Of a DNA stretch of 64,000 nucleotides, positions 53,286 to 64,000 are shown in pieces; within the stretch, counting starts at the first letter, position 1; every line of letters starts with the position of its first letter. The translations under genes and the position numbers were made by a program. The DNA is from Oreohelix idahoensis (taxonomy: Eukaryota; Mollusca; Gastropoda; Stylommatophora; Oreohelicidae): positions 1 through 64,000 of the forward strand of contig JAMPIV010000295.1 in NCBI GenBank assembly GCA_024509875.1, read 5' to 3'. The notes beneath the pieces were generated by a model that was not told where the DNA came from, searched no databases, and worked only from the letters and a program-made list of their open reading frames with translations.

Positions 53286-53487
53286 CTCTTTTACATCTAA
53301 ACTGTTATGCTCACTTGCAAACATATTAAATAATTATACTACGGACACTTGAACTTACACAAGTTCAGGAAAGTTCACATGCACGTATGCAATGATATAT
53401 ACATTTAAACATATATGCTAATGCCTATTCACATATATCCACGTATATACGTATATACTCATTAAAATGTGCATACATAATTACATA

Positions 53488-54395
53488 TGCAAGATTACAA
53501 GAGTCCATAGACAGACAACTGAGAGATGAACAAGCAGGTATTAGGCAAAACAGAAAATGTACAGATATTGAGAATAATAGTTGTACAAATTCTGGAACTG
53601 AACTCACCTCTTTGCTCTGGATTTGTGGACTATAAAAAGGCCTTTGACAGTGGAGACAGAAAATCACTTTATGAAATTGATAAGAGATTACGGAGTCCTT
53701 CTGAAAATCATTAACTTAATAAATAAAACATATGAAGACATAACGTTCACAGTTCTTCATGAAGGACGACTTACAGAACTGTTTGAGATAAGAACTGGAG
53801 TGCGACAGGGATGATTATTGTCGCCATTTCTTTTGCTATTGGCTAAAGAATGGGTTATGAAAACATCAACTTCAGCCAATAGAAATGGAGTCCAGTATAT
53901 TCTTATTAAACAGCTAGACGATCTAGATTTTGCAGACGACCTGATATTTCTGTCCCATAACCGTAATGAAATGCAGGACAAAATGCAAATACTTGATGAG
54001 AGATCACAGCAAACGGGTATGAAAATACACAGGGAGAAAACAAAGATAATGAGAATAAATGCAGAAAACAACAAGAATGTCCTTGAAGAAACATCCCTAC
54101 GAGATGTAGAATGTTATACATTTATATTATAATCAATATAGATACAGATGGAGGGTCACACAAGGACATCAAAATAACAAAACAAGAGACTAGAGCAGCT
54201 TTCACTTTATTGGGAAACATATGGAGATCAAGTCCAACACAAAAATCAGAATCTTCAATTTAAATGTCAGGTAACTTCTATTGTATGGCTCTGAAACATG
54301 GAGAACAACAAAAACAACAACAAAGAATCAACGGCTGTCTGTGTAAGAAAAATGAATTGAAATGTTAGGATGAGATCATTAAGTTTGAACTGATG
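53488..54395 (+). pseudogene. RTE-like LINE reverse transcriptase relic
   Basis: Reads RQLRDEQAG, FVDYKKAFDS, a frameshift near 53670, KTYEDITFTVLHEGRLTELF, IRTGVRQG and a stop at 53812-53814 (in the normally RQGC position). It then has SPFLLLLAKEWVMKTSTSA and LDDLDFADDLIFLSH (the FADD catalytic motif). The C-terminal part decays and runs into the minisatellite at 54396. Same family as 42430-43640. Confidence 0.82.
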
Positions 54396-55112
54396 ACAAG
54401 AACCAGATAAGTATTAGTGGAACAAGAGATGAGAAGAACCAGATAAGTACTAGTAGAACAAGAGATGAGAAGAACCAGATAAGTACTAGTGGAACAAGTG
54501 ATGAGAAGAACCAGATAAGTACTAGTGAAAAAAGAGATGACAAGAACCAGATAAGTACTAGTGGAACAAGAGATGAGAAGAACCAGATAAGTACTAGTGG
54601 AATAAGAGATGAGAAGAACCAGATAAGTACTAGTGGAACAAGAGATGAGAAGAACCAGGTAAGTATTAGTGGAACAAGAGATGAGAAGAACCAGATACGT
54701 ATTAGTGGAACAAGAGATGAGAAGAACCAGATAAGTACTAGTGGAACAAGAGATGAGAAGAACCAGGTAAGTACTAGTGGAACAAGAGATAACAAGAACC
54801 AGATAAGTACTAGTGGAACAAGAGATGAGAAGAACCAGATAAGTACTAGTGGAACAAGAGATGAGAAGAACCAGATAAGTACTAGTGGAACAAGAGATGA
54901 GAAGAACCAGGTAAGTATTAGTGGAACAAGAGATGAGAAGAACCAGATAAGTATTAGTGGAACAAGAGATGAGAAGAACCAGATAAGTACTAGTGGAACA
55001 AGAGATGAGAAGAACCAGGTAAGTACTAGTGGAACAAGAGATGACAAGAACCAGATAAGTACTAGTGGAACAAGAGATGACAAGAACCAGATAAGTACTC
55101 GTGAAATAAGAG
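54396..55112. repeat. 36-bp minisatellite derived from LINE coding sequence
   Basis: About 20 units of GAGAAGAACCAGATAAGTAC+TAGTGGAACAAGAGAT. The first unit is the relic's own LINE sequence (compare the non-repeated GATGACCAGAACCAGACAAG at 43490), so the array expanded from one coding segment. The long open frames on the - strand are artefacts of a unit length divisible by three. Confidence 0.93.
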
Positions 55113-55254
55113 ATCAGAAGAAGACGCTGGCGATAGTTATGACATACACTGAGGAAACTTCTTGATATCATTACAAGGCAGTCCTTTGTCTGAAGTCTCC
55201 ATGGTAAAAGGGGTATAGGGAGATGAAAGAATAAATGTCAAACAGAAACTGGCT

Positions 55255-55337
55255 ACAGACATGCAGGTACAGACATGCAGGTACAGACATGCAGGTACAG
55301 ACATGCAGGTACAGACATGCAGGTACAGACATGCAGG
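55255..55337. repeat. 14-bp tandem repeat
   Basis: Six units of ACAGACATGCAGGT. Confidence 0.95.
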
Positions 55338-55741
55338 TGATAAACAAGACATGGGACAATCTTAAGCTGATGGCACCGGACAGGAAGACGTTTTTTGAAG
55401 ACCTATGATCATTGGGAAGGTGAAGGGTGATGATGATAAATAACATATGCCCGTACACATAAACTTTCGTATACACGTAATCATACACATTTTAATACCT
55501 ATTTAGATTCTCCTGTAAACATAAACAAACAGCTCACACACAAACACATGCACAAACGCACATTCACACATTTCTACTAATATATTCGTACAAAATATTC
55601 ATCACCGTCTCGCTTGTTTTTTTTAAAATTCGTTAAATCCATAAATTCATCGGCACCATATCTTTTCTCTCGTCCATGAATGAATCCGTGCATTTGCCGA
55701 CTGTCTGCACCGTTAACGTAGTCACCTGACGACTTGCTCAC
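55338..55741. other. No gene seen; probable intron of the - strand gene
   Basis: Follows the splice donor of the - strand exon; no coding sequence recognised. Confidence 0.45.
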
Positions 55742-56960
55742 CTGGTTCAAGTACAATACCTCTCATGTTATTCCTGTTTCCATGGTTATTATACAAAGTG
55801 TTATCAGCCTTCGTTTCTGCCACATTAAACTTTCGAGCTACTTGCGGATAGCCCATTTGAATATCTCGAAGAAAGTTGTCTACAATCTTGCCGTCCTGTG
55901 AGCTCATATCCGCGTAATTATAATTGGCAATGTTTTTTATCATCTCCCTAATGGCGTTTTTGTTGTAGTCATTTAAAACATCCGGGTTATTTACACGTGT
56001 TTTGTAAGAGTCAGATTCTGACTGCACACTTTGAACAAATGACGTTTTGTTTTGATGCTGCTGAAGTTGATACTGACTTTGAATCAACTGTTTGCGCTGT
56101 TGTATGTGATGTATAATCTGTGACAACAGATCACGGACAGCACTAGCGTTGGTGTTAATGATCTCGTTTAAACTATCCACGTTGGTTTCCGTCAAAAGCC
56201 TGTGTAGCAAATTAGTATCAGGGCCTTTAGATATTATTGGTGCTGCAATCACTGGAGGAATTAAGCTGTCTTTATAGAAATCAAGAATATAATTTTCCAT
56301 AGGAATCTGAGCTTTCTCCTTCAGGATATTGCTTCCATCAGTCTGTGAGCTTTGTACATTCGTGTCTCCGAATCCAGCGATCGAAGTTTCGCCAGGACGT
56401 TTTAATGGCTTTTCTGTTTGAGATGTGTGATGAATAGTAATAACTCTCCTACTATTTGGTTTCAGCTTCCTCAGAAGATGTTTCAAAGCCTCAAGACTGT
56501 TTTTGATGTTTACAAGTCCATCGGTGTCTATTAACTCCACCTGGTTGCTCCCGATGTTGTTAATGTTGACTGCTGGCACGTCACCGTTTCCATTGTAGTT
56601 GCTGCCGTATGGCAAATTGATGTTTCTGTTATAGAATATTTCATTGTTCTTATTGTTCCTGCCATCTATATGAACAGAAGCCATTTTGTTATTTTCGCTA
56701 TCAGGTGGAACATTGTTGTGCCGTGTATAAATTGGTACAGCATTGCCATAGTTACGGTTAGGAGCTGGATGTCGATCAAAGTCATTTGAGTTCAAAAATC
56801 CCTTCCAGTCAGACATTTGTTCTTTATTTCTGGAGACTTCCTTGTTGCCATAGCCATAACCAGATGCGGCAGCTGGTGGGTCATCTGTGCCGCTGTGTGG
56901 TAATCGAAGAGATATTATCACTGTGGTTGTCTCTCTATTCTCGTCCACCGCAGCAGCATC
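55742..56960 (-). CDS. Large Asn/Gln-rich exon of an unrecognised host gene
   Basis: A 1219-base open exon bounded by an acceptor (TTTATATTACAG, ending at 56961) and a strong donor (CAG|GTGAGC, donor GT at 55741-55740). It begins DAAAVDENRETTT with no ATG, as expected of an internal exon. The frame would stop 6 codons past the donor. Composition is Asn, Ser, Gln and Asp rich. Notable parts are VNIKNSLEALKHLLRKLKPN, NLLHRLLTETNVDSLNEI and HHIQQRKQLIQSQYQLQQHQ. No membrane segment, signal peptide or known domain recognised. The uninterrupted 406 codons in otherwise stop-rich DNA plus splice sites support a real exon. Function unknown. Confidence 0.7.
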
Positions 56961-58140
56961 CTGTAATATAAAGATTTAGCTGAAGTGAAGCAGGTTATTA
57001 CAGTATAGTATGACAAAAAAACATTGAGTTTGATAATTCATGTGATATATGGGTACCTTGACGGACTATTACCGTAATATATCTAATAGCAGGATACTGG
57101 TAAACATATCTCTTAGTAAGGACCTCTTACTTGTACCTGCAGAGCTGGGACCTTCGTAATGGTAACAAACAAAACTGTTCGTAAAAACTATAAATGCGTC
57201 ATCGTTTTTCAACGGATGAAGGGGCTTATTATAGGTATTTATCAAACTATGTACTTCACTTAGATGATTGTGACGAAATCAGTCGTTCAATTTTTATAGC
57301 TCTCATTCACTCCGGCAGTATCTCTTCATTTCTTCGTTTTTTTCACTCATCATCATATTATTTGGCATATTTATTGCCCTTACATTCTTTTACTGTGACC
57401 ACTATTTACGTTCCGCCAGATGAACTGTGGTATCATCGTAACAATACCCAGTCATTATCACCGGTCAGCGGTAATACGTTTATCTCTTTGAGTCGCCGGC
57501 CACCTTTGATAAGAGACGATCTACGTTTGACAATATGGTCTCGTACGATGATGAATAGGAAGCCAATATTGTCTGTCTGAGAGATCCGTCTGAGGTGTGC
57601 GGAAACACAGGCGTTATTGAGATAATAGCTTTCACAGGGCCATTCCTGTGAGATTATTACAGATAATCTGTCTGGGAAGACGATATGGGCGCAAGGTAGC
57701 ATCTGGCCATCAATCAGTTCACACATTTGTTTGCGAGAGTGCACAAGATGTTACCGGAAATATTACAGCATTATTATAAAGAGGTCATGCGTTTGGAATT
57801 TTAAATTTAATATTTTAAAACACGTAGGGAATATTTTTAATTAAACACCCCTACACACATAATGCAAAAGAGCTTACGATTGGATTGAAGGGAGAGCCGG
57901 AATAAACAATGAATTTTATTGGAAAATTTCGGCGGAAGCACAATCTGTCATTTGAACTGAGAAGTGGGAAATATAATCTAGCAAACTCAGAGACACAGCA
58001 CAGAGACTGCATCGCACGTCACACTAGCTACTCCCAAAAAAGCCAGAAAGAAAGGGATCGGACCAAGGATTCCAATATTATAAGTGACAGATCGAGTATT
58101 TGGGGAACTTTGTAACTTACAAGTAAACCCGCATATTTAA
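56961..58140. other. No gene seen
   Basis: Upstream intron of the - strand gene and beyond. An open frame at 57194-57580 lacks any family resemblance and overlaps a repeat shared with 44060-44180. Confidence 0.45.
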
Positions 58141-58419
58141 ATACACAGACTGTAAACGTAAGGAACCAGAACTTAAAATACCAAGACTGGAAACCTTAGG
58201 AATTGGGTCAACCGTCGTAAGAGAAACTTTCCCAGACCAAGTGTTCCGCAGATTCACCCGTCATAAGAGGGATTCAAAATTTCCAGACCAAGTGATTCGA
58301 GAGCATATAACCTAAATTGCTCGTGTCCATTCTAACCTGTGCGAGGAGATTGTGTATTCCCAAAACTTGGGGGTAAGTTAAACAATTATTTTACAAATGT
58401 GAAAGTGACCTGTTTCTTG

Positions 58420-58580
58420 CTAAAAGGTTATATATGAGACTGGCAACCTCAATATATGAAACTAGTATATCCGTAAACCACTACAGCAAACGCTGGTGAT
58501 TGTTTCTGGCTAGTCGTGCGGAAAACCGACAGCAGAGGTGACCCCAGACTCCGAGTGTAGTAATGAGTGATTATTACTTC
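58420..58580 (+). repeat. Unclassified dispersed repeat, copy 2
   Basis: Counterpart of 51900-52080. Confidence 0.55.
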
Positions 58581-58599
58581 ATATGTGCCTCAAGTGTAT

Positions 58600-60572
58600 C
58601 ATATCATTTGTGAGATATATGTAACTTGTTAATGTTAGTTCAAGCACAAATCATTAGTCGTGCTGTCCAAACACATTTTCCCAGTTTAATACCCAGAAGA
58701 ATATTGGTGAATTTTAATCATTGTCATTGAGCTACGCTGTGTACTAAAGAATTTAATTCTTCTGAGAGATTAACTTTGGTGGGTTTATAGCGAGAGAATG
58801 TTCCTGTTAAGCTTCCAACTGAGCGTACTTAGCAGAGGCATTTGTTCTGTCTATTTTGTCTAAAACGTTCGTGGTTACAAGCTATCAAACGGTTTGTGGT
58901 ACTAACGTTCTTCGCCACTAAGCGTGAGAGAACAGCATCAACCCTAACCACTTACACTGAGCAAATTGTGTGGAGAAATTGTGAAACCACGGCGACAGGG
59001 AGAAGGGTAAGTTCTTGTAAAAAAGGGCGCTAGCAATAGGACTATTATGCATCTGTAAAAGTCTGTTTGTACTGGAGATGTAAAAGGTTGTTCAGTGTAA
59101 ATGCCCAGATGTAACGTACTGTTTTGATGTGTTATGAATGTTAGTACGTTGAGCGTGTCGTGTTGTCCTGGCCAGTACCCAGTTGTAGCGAGAATCTAGG
59201 TCACTAGCGTGAGGCGCCGCCAGGATATAGTAGACACATACATCATGTCAGTATTCATGTAAATTCAGACATGTAGTACTTGTATTACAATGTAGTTGAT
59301 CGTGTAAGTGTGTAGATAACAGTGCTGATAACACGAAGGCCGTATAGGCTCTTGGACGTCTTCACATTAACTCACACAACCACAAGTAGAAGTCAGTGAA
59401 GTAGGGAATGCTGCTGACGTTTACAATATTTATTCATGACGTACGATAATACGATGATAATGAACGAAACAGTCAATAGTATAAGATCGTGTACATAATA
59501 TGTGTAGTTACAAAGGTCAACTTCAGACATCACGGATCCCAGACATGTAACAATGTCTTGACCAATGTTTACAGTTTACGCAATAGCTCTAATCCCTGAC
59601 TGAGCCCCGTCAGGTAAGCCCTAGCAAATATATTGCTTAGTACGGGCAATATCACTTATTTAAACAAAGTCAATGTCATTGTCATACTATTAGCAAAAAG
59701 ACTTCAGACTGGCCTCACATGCCAGATACTTCATTCTAGTGAAGGGGATTGGCCGTAAACACGGACCAATATGATGACAACGAAATTAGGCCGCACGTCG
59801 CGGGCCTCGATAATCAGGTCACTCTCAGTTTACACAAGCTTCTGAGATTATATATATATTTTCTGCGAAACCATATTCCGCCTGCATTGCGGATCCATAA
59901 AGATGATTCTTAGGCTTATGTATGTAACGGGTCAACTTAGACCTAGTCCTTCAAATATGAAGCCATACTGGAGTACAGTATAATAACTCCTTGTGAGCTT
60001 CGCTCACTATGTCGCCATCAGCGATAAATGTACGTGTAAAATCTAAACGAGACGAAAAGATCGAATAATGTTTCAGTTACCTTCTCAAAGAATCCTTACA
60101 CTCTAAGGTAACACAACACAGCCAATACTGGCATAAAGAAACACTCAGGGACGGAAGAATGACAAAACAGTCATTCCCAGAATTTCCAATCCCTATCGAA
60201 AACTTGGCAGAAAGAAATCTACGGATCGGTACATCCGTTCTAAGCCTCAGGTACACACTCTCTGAATCAGTCTCCCGGCTTTTGCCGCCAAGACCCGCGC
60301 ATGCCCAAAGAGCATGGACCAGATCGAGGCAAACCCAGACCAGGCGTTTCCGACCAAACGGGTGATAAAGATACTCCGTATATGATCCTATAACTAGACT
60401 TAAGACATGTCAACTATAAGACATTGCCTGAGACAGGACAACATAAGACAGGAGAAGATAATCACCAGTCAAACCTGTCACAGAAAGACAATAAACATTT
60501 ATCTCTCTTTGATCACATTAAACCAAACATACATTAGGTTGGTGTTTTTTCCACCGTCAACAATGACGGCAA
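58600..60572 (-). other. Probable LTR of element 3, far boundary not found
   Basis: Sequence 3' of element 3's purine tract should be its 3' LTR. No second LTR lies in the window to define the end. At the start, CCGTCAACAATGACGG forms a small inverted repeat. Small frames (for example 60159-60365) resemble nothing. Confidence 0.45.
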
Positions 60573-60592
60573 CCTTACCACACCTCCCGGGG
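60573..60592 (-). promoter_or_regulatory. Polypurine tract of element 3
   Basis: On the - strand CCCCGGGAGGTGTGGTAAGG, closely like element 2's CCCGGGAGGGTGCGGTAA in the same position after a T run. Confidence 0.65.
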
Positions 60593-61430
60593 AAAAAAAT
60601 GGCACATTTTTGTTTGTTGAAATACATCTATGAGCCAGGTGCATTAAGCTCATAACGCAAGAGTAATGCGCCGATGAAAGGATCACCAAAAATATAACAT
60701 CATAATGTCAGATCCAATCGACGCACAGTAGAGCGTCTGGTGAGAAGAAAAAATCTCACTAGATAGGAGAAACTATTTTCTCAAAGTAAATATATCCGGG
60801 AAGGTGTTACCAACCAACTCAAAAGTGCAGGTAATGTTACAACAAAAATTCATATCAATGTGTACAAATGTGAATGACAATTTCCGTTAAGAAATTACAC
60901 CAACATCGAAATCTCACGACGTATAATGAGTATATAACCATAAATTCAAATGGTCAATCATTAACAACATTTCTAAATTATTTTTACAAACAAATGATTA
61001 TGCATGTGTATAGAACTAATATCTGATGACGTCAGAAGACCAAGACGATGCTCTATTCCGGCGATGTCTTGTAAGCAAGATCCTCAAGGAACATCAGGAC
61101 GTCTATAGAAGTCCTCGTAGATATACAGCGTTCCAACATATCACACCGGTTTGCTGAGAACAATACAAATAGTACACTTCTTAGAATATTATAATGTACC
61201 ATAGTCACTTAATATATATCTAAACTATAAATGTGGCCGCATTAATTTTTTCGACCTTTATTTCATATGAAACAAAGCCTTCCTCTGTTTTACCGAAGAC
61301 GGTAACAGAGAAAGCAAGTAATCAATACAACCATGAGTTTAAACAAAGTGACAAGAAGTGTTATAGAAGCATGTTATTGTAAGAATAGATCATAACTTTA
61401 GATATGTAACAGTGAACCTAGACAAAAGAG

Positions 61431-64000
61431 CTAAGTAGCTTCATGTGGGCATCGAGACAATATGTCTGCCATCACATTATCCGAACCACGGATAGCTCAT
61501 ACCGTGAAATGAAAAGGTTGAAGAGCAATAGCATATCGAGTGGATCTCGAACTCTTCAAATCCTTATTCTGCATAGCTGTGAGAACTTTTTGGTCGGTTT
61601 CTACTATGAAATGCGCGCCGAGAAGGAATCTTTGGAGTTTAAGAATTGCCCAGACCATAGCTAGCAATTCTCGGTCTAGAACAGAATAATTCCTTTCTGC
61701 CGCATTCAGTTTTCTCGAGGCATACATTACAGGATGCAGAGTCTCAGAATACTCTTGCATCAGTGCCGCCCCGATCCCTATTGTTGAGGCGTCACTACGA
61801 AGGACAAACGTCCTATCGGCTGTAGGTAGTCTTAAAATAGGAGGAGAAGAAAATAATGACTTAATCTGATCCAATGAAGATTGGCATTCTTGGGACCAAC
61901 GCACCATATTAGGAGACCCTTTCTTCAATAGGGTTGAGAGAGGTGCCGTAATAGAGGAAAGATTCGGAATGAATCTTCCGTAGAACTGTATTAGGCCCAA
62001 GAGACTGCGGATCTGTTTTTTAGTCTTAGGAATAGTGATGTTCAGTATCTTAGAAGTGTTGTGGTCTTCTGTTTTCAAGAGACCATGACCAACACGATGA
62101 CCAAGAAAAGAAATCTCACTAAACCCAACATAGCCTTTAGAGGGTTTAGCTGTCAAATTATGCTCACGAAGAGTAGACAACAGTTCATCTAATCCCTGAT
62201 AGTGATCTTCCCAAGAATCGCTAAAAAGACAGATATCGTCTAAGTATGCAATCACATCAGACCGATATGCCAGTATTCGACGCATCAATCATGCGTACGA
62301 ATGTAGCTGGGACATTCATAAGGCCAACAGGCATAAAGTTCCATTGTAACAAACCCCTAGGTGTGGAGAAAGCAGTGAAAGGTTTGGCTCGTTCGGTTAG
62401 AGGAACTTGCTAGTATCCTTTCGGACAATAACCATAGACGACGAGTATGCCGAATTGGATGGTTCAATTATTCCTAACTTTATCATTTCATCCAACTCTT
62501 TCTCGACTTGAGTTTGGAAGTGGATAGGAATAGGATAAGGTCTGACCCTGATAGGAGTATGGTCAGTCAATACAATGTCATGTTCAATGACTGTAGTGTG
62601 TCCAGGAATGTCCGTGAGAACATCCTGAAATGCTTGTAACCTGGAAGCGATTTGTGACTGTTCCCTAGTTGATAAATTAGGTGAAATATCAACATCCTTC
62701 CATGATTCCGTAGAATGAAGTAAAATCATCGGAAGAGGAAGATTAACATTAGAGAAAGTAGATTCCTCATCCTGTATGACAGACAGCGATGAGTAATGAC
62801 CACAAGCGACCGTAGCGTCGTCCGTCGCTTGAAAGATAGGTTGTAAATACTCTGGACGTTCACAAAATTCCGTAAGCATATTTATGTGAAAAGTTTTATG
62901 CTTTCCGTCAATATCGACGACATAGTCGACATCAGAAATTTTAGATACAATCTCAAAAGGACCTTTCCAACCAATATTTTTTTTTGGAAGGAAGTAACAC
63001 AAATGCTTTGTCTCCAGGACAAAGTTGACGTAGGCATCTATTTTTATTTGCAAACTGTCTTGCCTTTGCTTTAGCTAATTCAGATGCGGAAGTTGCTAAT
63101 TTGCAAGCTTCAATGATTTTAGACCTGAGAGCAATGACATACTCGTAAGAAGATTGTGTGTCATCACTAATATTATCGGCAGCTATTAGATCGTGAAGCA
63201 AGGACATTGGGCCGCGCGGACGCGCGCCAAAGACGAGCTCGAAAGGAGTAAACCCGGTATGTTTATTAGGAACCTCTCTATAAGCAAAGAGAGCAGCGGG
63301 TAAGACTTTTTCCCAATCCTGAGGATGATCCTCAGTTATTTTCCCAAGTAAATTTTTGAGAGTTCTATTGAGACGTTCGACTAGTCCATTAGACATAGGA
63401 TGATAAATACTACTCAGTGATCTCTTGATATCAAGAGTAGACATCACTTGCGACATTGTCTCAGATATCAGTTGGGTGCCATGGTCTGACAAGATTTCCC
63501 TAGGGAATCCCAACCGCGAAAATATCAGCCAAAGAGCGTCTGCAATATCGGCAGTCGAAATGCTCTTACGAGGTATGGCCTCTGGCCATCGAGTACACAT
63601 GTCAACACATGTAAGAATAAATTGATGTCCTCTGGCTGATTTTATTTTGAAAGGACCAATGATATCTATCGCCATTTTCTGAAATGGACGGATAGGAATG
63701 TCCGCAGCCTGGATAGATGCTGCATGGCGAGGATCTTTCGATTTTACTTCTTGACATACTCTACACGAGCGACAATAAAGACGTATGTCTCTGTTGACGA
63801 ATGGACAAATGAAAGCCGCAAGAACTCTCGACTTCGTACATGAAAATCCCATATGACCAGCGCATTGGGAGTCGTGAGCATGTTGCAGTATTCTAACTCT
63901 CATGTCTTTCGTAACAAGAATTTGTGAATGTATAGACATGTCTGAGTGCTGTACCATACGCACTAGTACGCCATTCTTCATAGTGATCCACAATTTGTGA
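61431..64000 (-). pseudogene. Element 3 integrase-RT-RNase H, broken
   Basis: Integrase (63993-62953) keeps HDSQCAGH, CRSCRVC, IDIIGPF, LSDHGT and LVERLNRTLK. A one-base change in an A9 run (62977-62985) shifts frame before the GPY/F module (WKGPFEIVSK). RT starts normally (LTDIPGHT, IRVRPYPIPIHF) but near 62405 about 150 bases are missing, removing DYRKLN and the LDLSK catalytic Asp; a stop follows where Trp of GYW would be. A four-base insertion near 62285 shifts frame again. YLDD, FLGHR and RNase H (LRSDAS, DRELLAMVW, ETDQK) are kept. A TGA interrupts near 61497 before NVMADILSR and the final TAG at 61431-61433. Non-functional. Confidence 0.9.

Larger units (their letters stand above)
60573..64000 (-). 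mobile_element. LTR element 3, relative of element 2, truncated by window edge
   Basis: On the - strand IN, RT and RNase H follow in that order and end at 61431, then a roughly 840-base 3' region and the purine tract. Proteins are close to element 2 but the 3' region and presumed LTR differ. Gag and the 5' LTR are beyond base 64000. Confidence 0.88.

Noticed and set aside
54365..55171. 268-codon and 234-codon open frames on the - strand with repeated STYLVLLIS
   Set aside because: Translation of a 36-bp minisatellite whose unit length keeps frames open; no start context or homology.
55171..55488. Cys/Val-rich frame with repeated CLYLHVCTCMSVPA
   Set aside because: Translation of a 14-bp tandem repeat.
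57194..57580. 128-codon open frame as a gene
   Set aside because: No family resemblance, no splice or start support, and part of the sequence is a repeat shared with 44060-44180.

Overview
This is eukaryotic, intron-containing, AT-rich animal DNA. There are no bacterial gene arrays or ribosome-binding sites, but there are spliced exons, tRNA-derived SINEs, LINEs, a Penelope-like element, Ty3/gypsy-type LTR elements and a Tc1-like DNA transposon. The element mix and the LINE types suggest an invertebrate, plausibly a lophotrochozoan such as a gastropod mollusc. That assignment is an inference from style and not a species identification.

Host genes. (1) A carbonic-anhydrase-related protein VIII (CA8-type) gene runs on the + strand. 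Five exons were found at 5274-5421, 17878-17973, 19065-19127, 21597-21709 and 22553-22690 (stop). The 5' exons lie outside the window and one short exon between 19127 and 21597 was not found. The first zinc-binding His position is Arg, the hallmark of the non-catalytic CA8 branch. (2) A large Asn/Gln-rich exon of an unrecognised gene lies on the - strand at 55742-56960.

Mobile DNA, left to right: a decayed LINE (1250-1940, -); a 5'-truncated Penelope-like element with a GIY-YIG nuclease and a degenerate hammerhead-like motif (2518-4480, +); a tRNA-headed SINE (about 5467); a complete but dead LTR retrotransposon, element 1 (6012-15655, -, TSD GAAAA), inserted antisense in a CA8 intron; an RTE-like LINE with a 14-bp TSD (27975-30088, -); LINE tails; LTR element 2 (31676 to about 41309, +), nearly intact in coding sequence; a SINE with a perfect 14-bp TSD (41489-41762, -); nested LINEs (42430-44015); a Tc1-like transposon with identical 27-bp TIRs (45577-47114); a partly inverted cluster of tRNA-like SINE units (49330-50610); further LINE relics; and LTR element 3, a relative of element 2, running off the right edge (about 60572-64000, -).

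The main observation is that all three LTR elements have Ty3/gypsy-like proteins but the domain order Gag-PR-IN-RT-RNaseH, with integrase upstream of reverse transcriptase. That is the Ty1/copia order, described for Gmr1-type gypsy elements. Elements 1 and 2 are clearly different families, and both have LTRs of about 2.5 kb and coiled-coil Gag proteins. Several structural oddities accompany them: a piece of gag copied in inverted orientation into element 1's own 5' LTR; an unrelated open segment in place of element 1's integrase core; and a 590-bp inversion between element 2's two LTR copies.

Tandem repeats are abundant. CA8 introns carry several minisatellites, and a roughly 1.8-kb minisatellite follows the CA8 stop codon. 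Another minisatellite (54396-55112) grew from a segment of LINE coding sequence. No CRISPR array, rRNA or convincing functional tRNA gene was seen.
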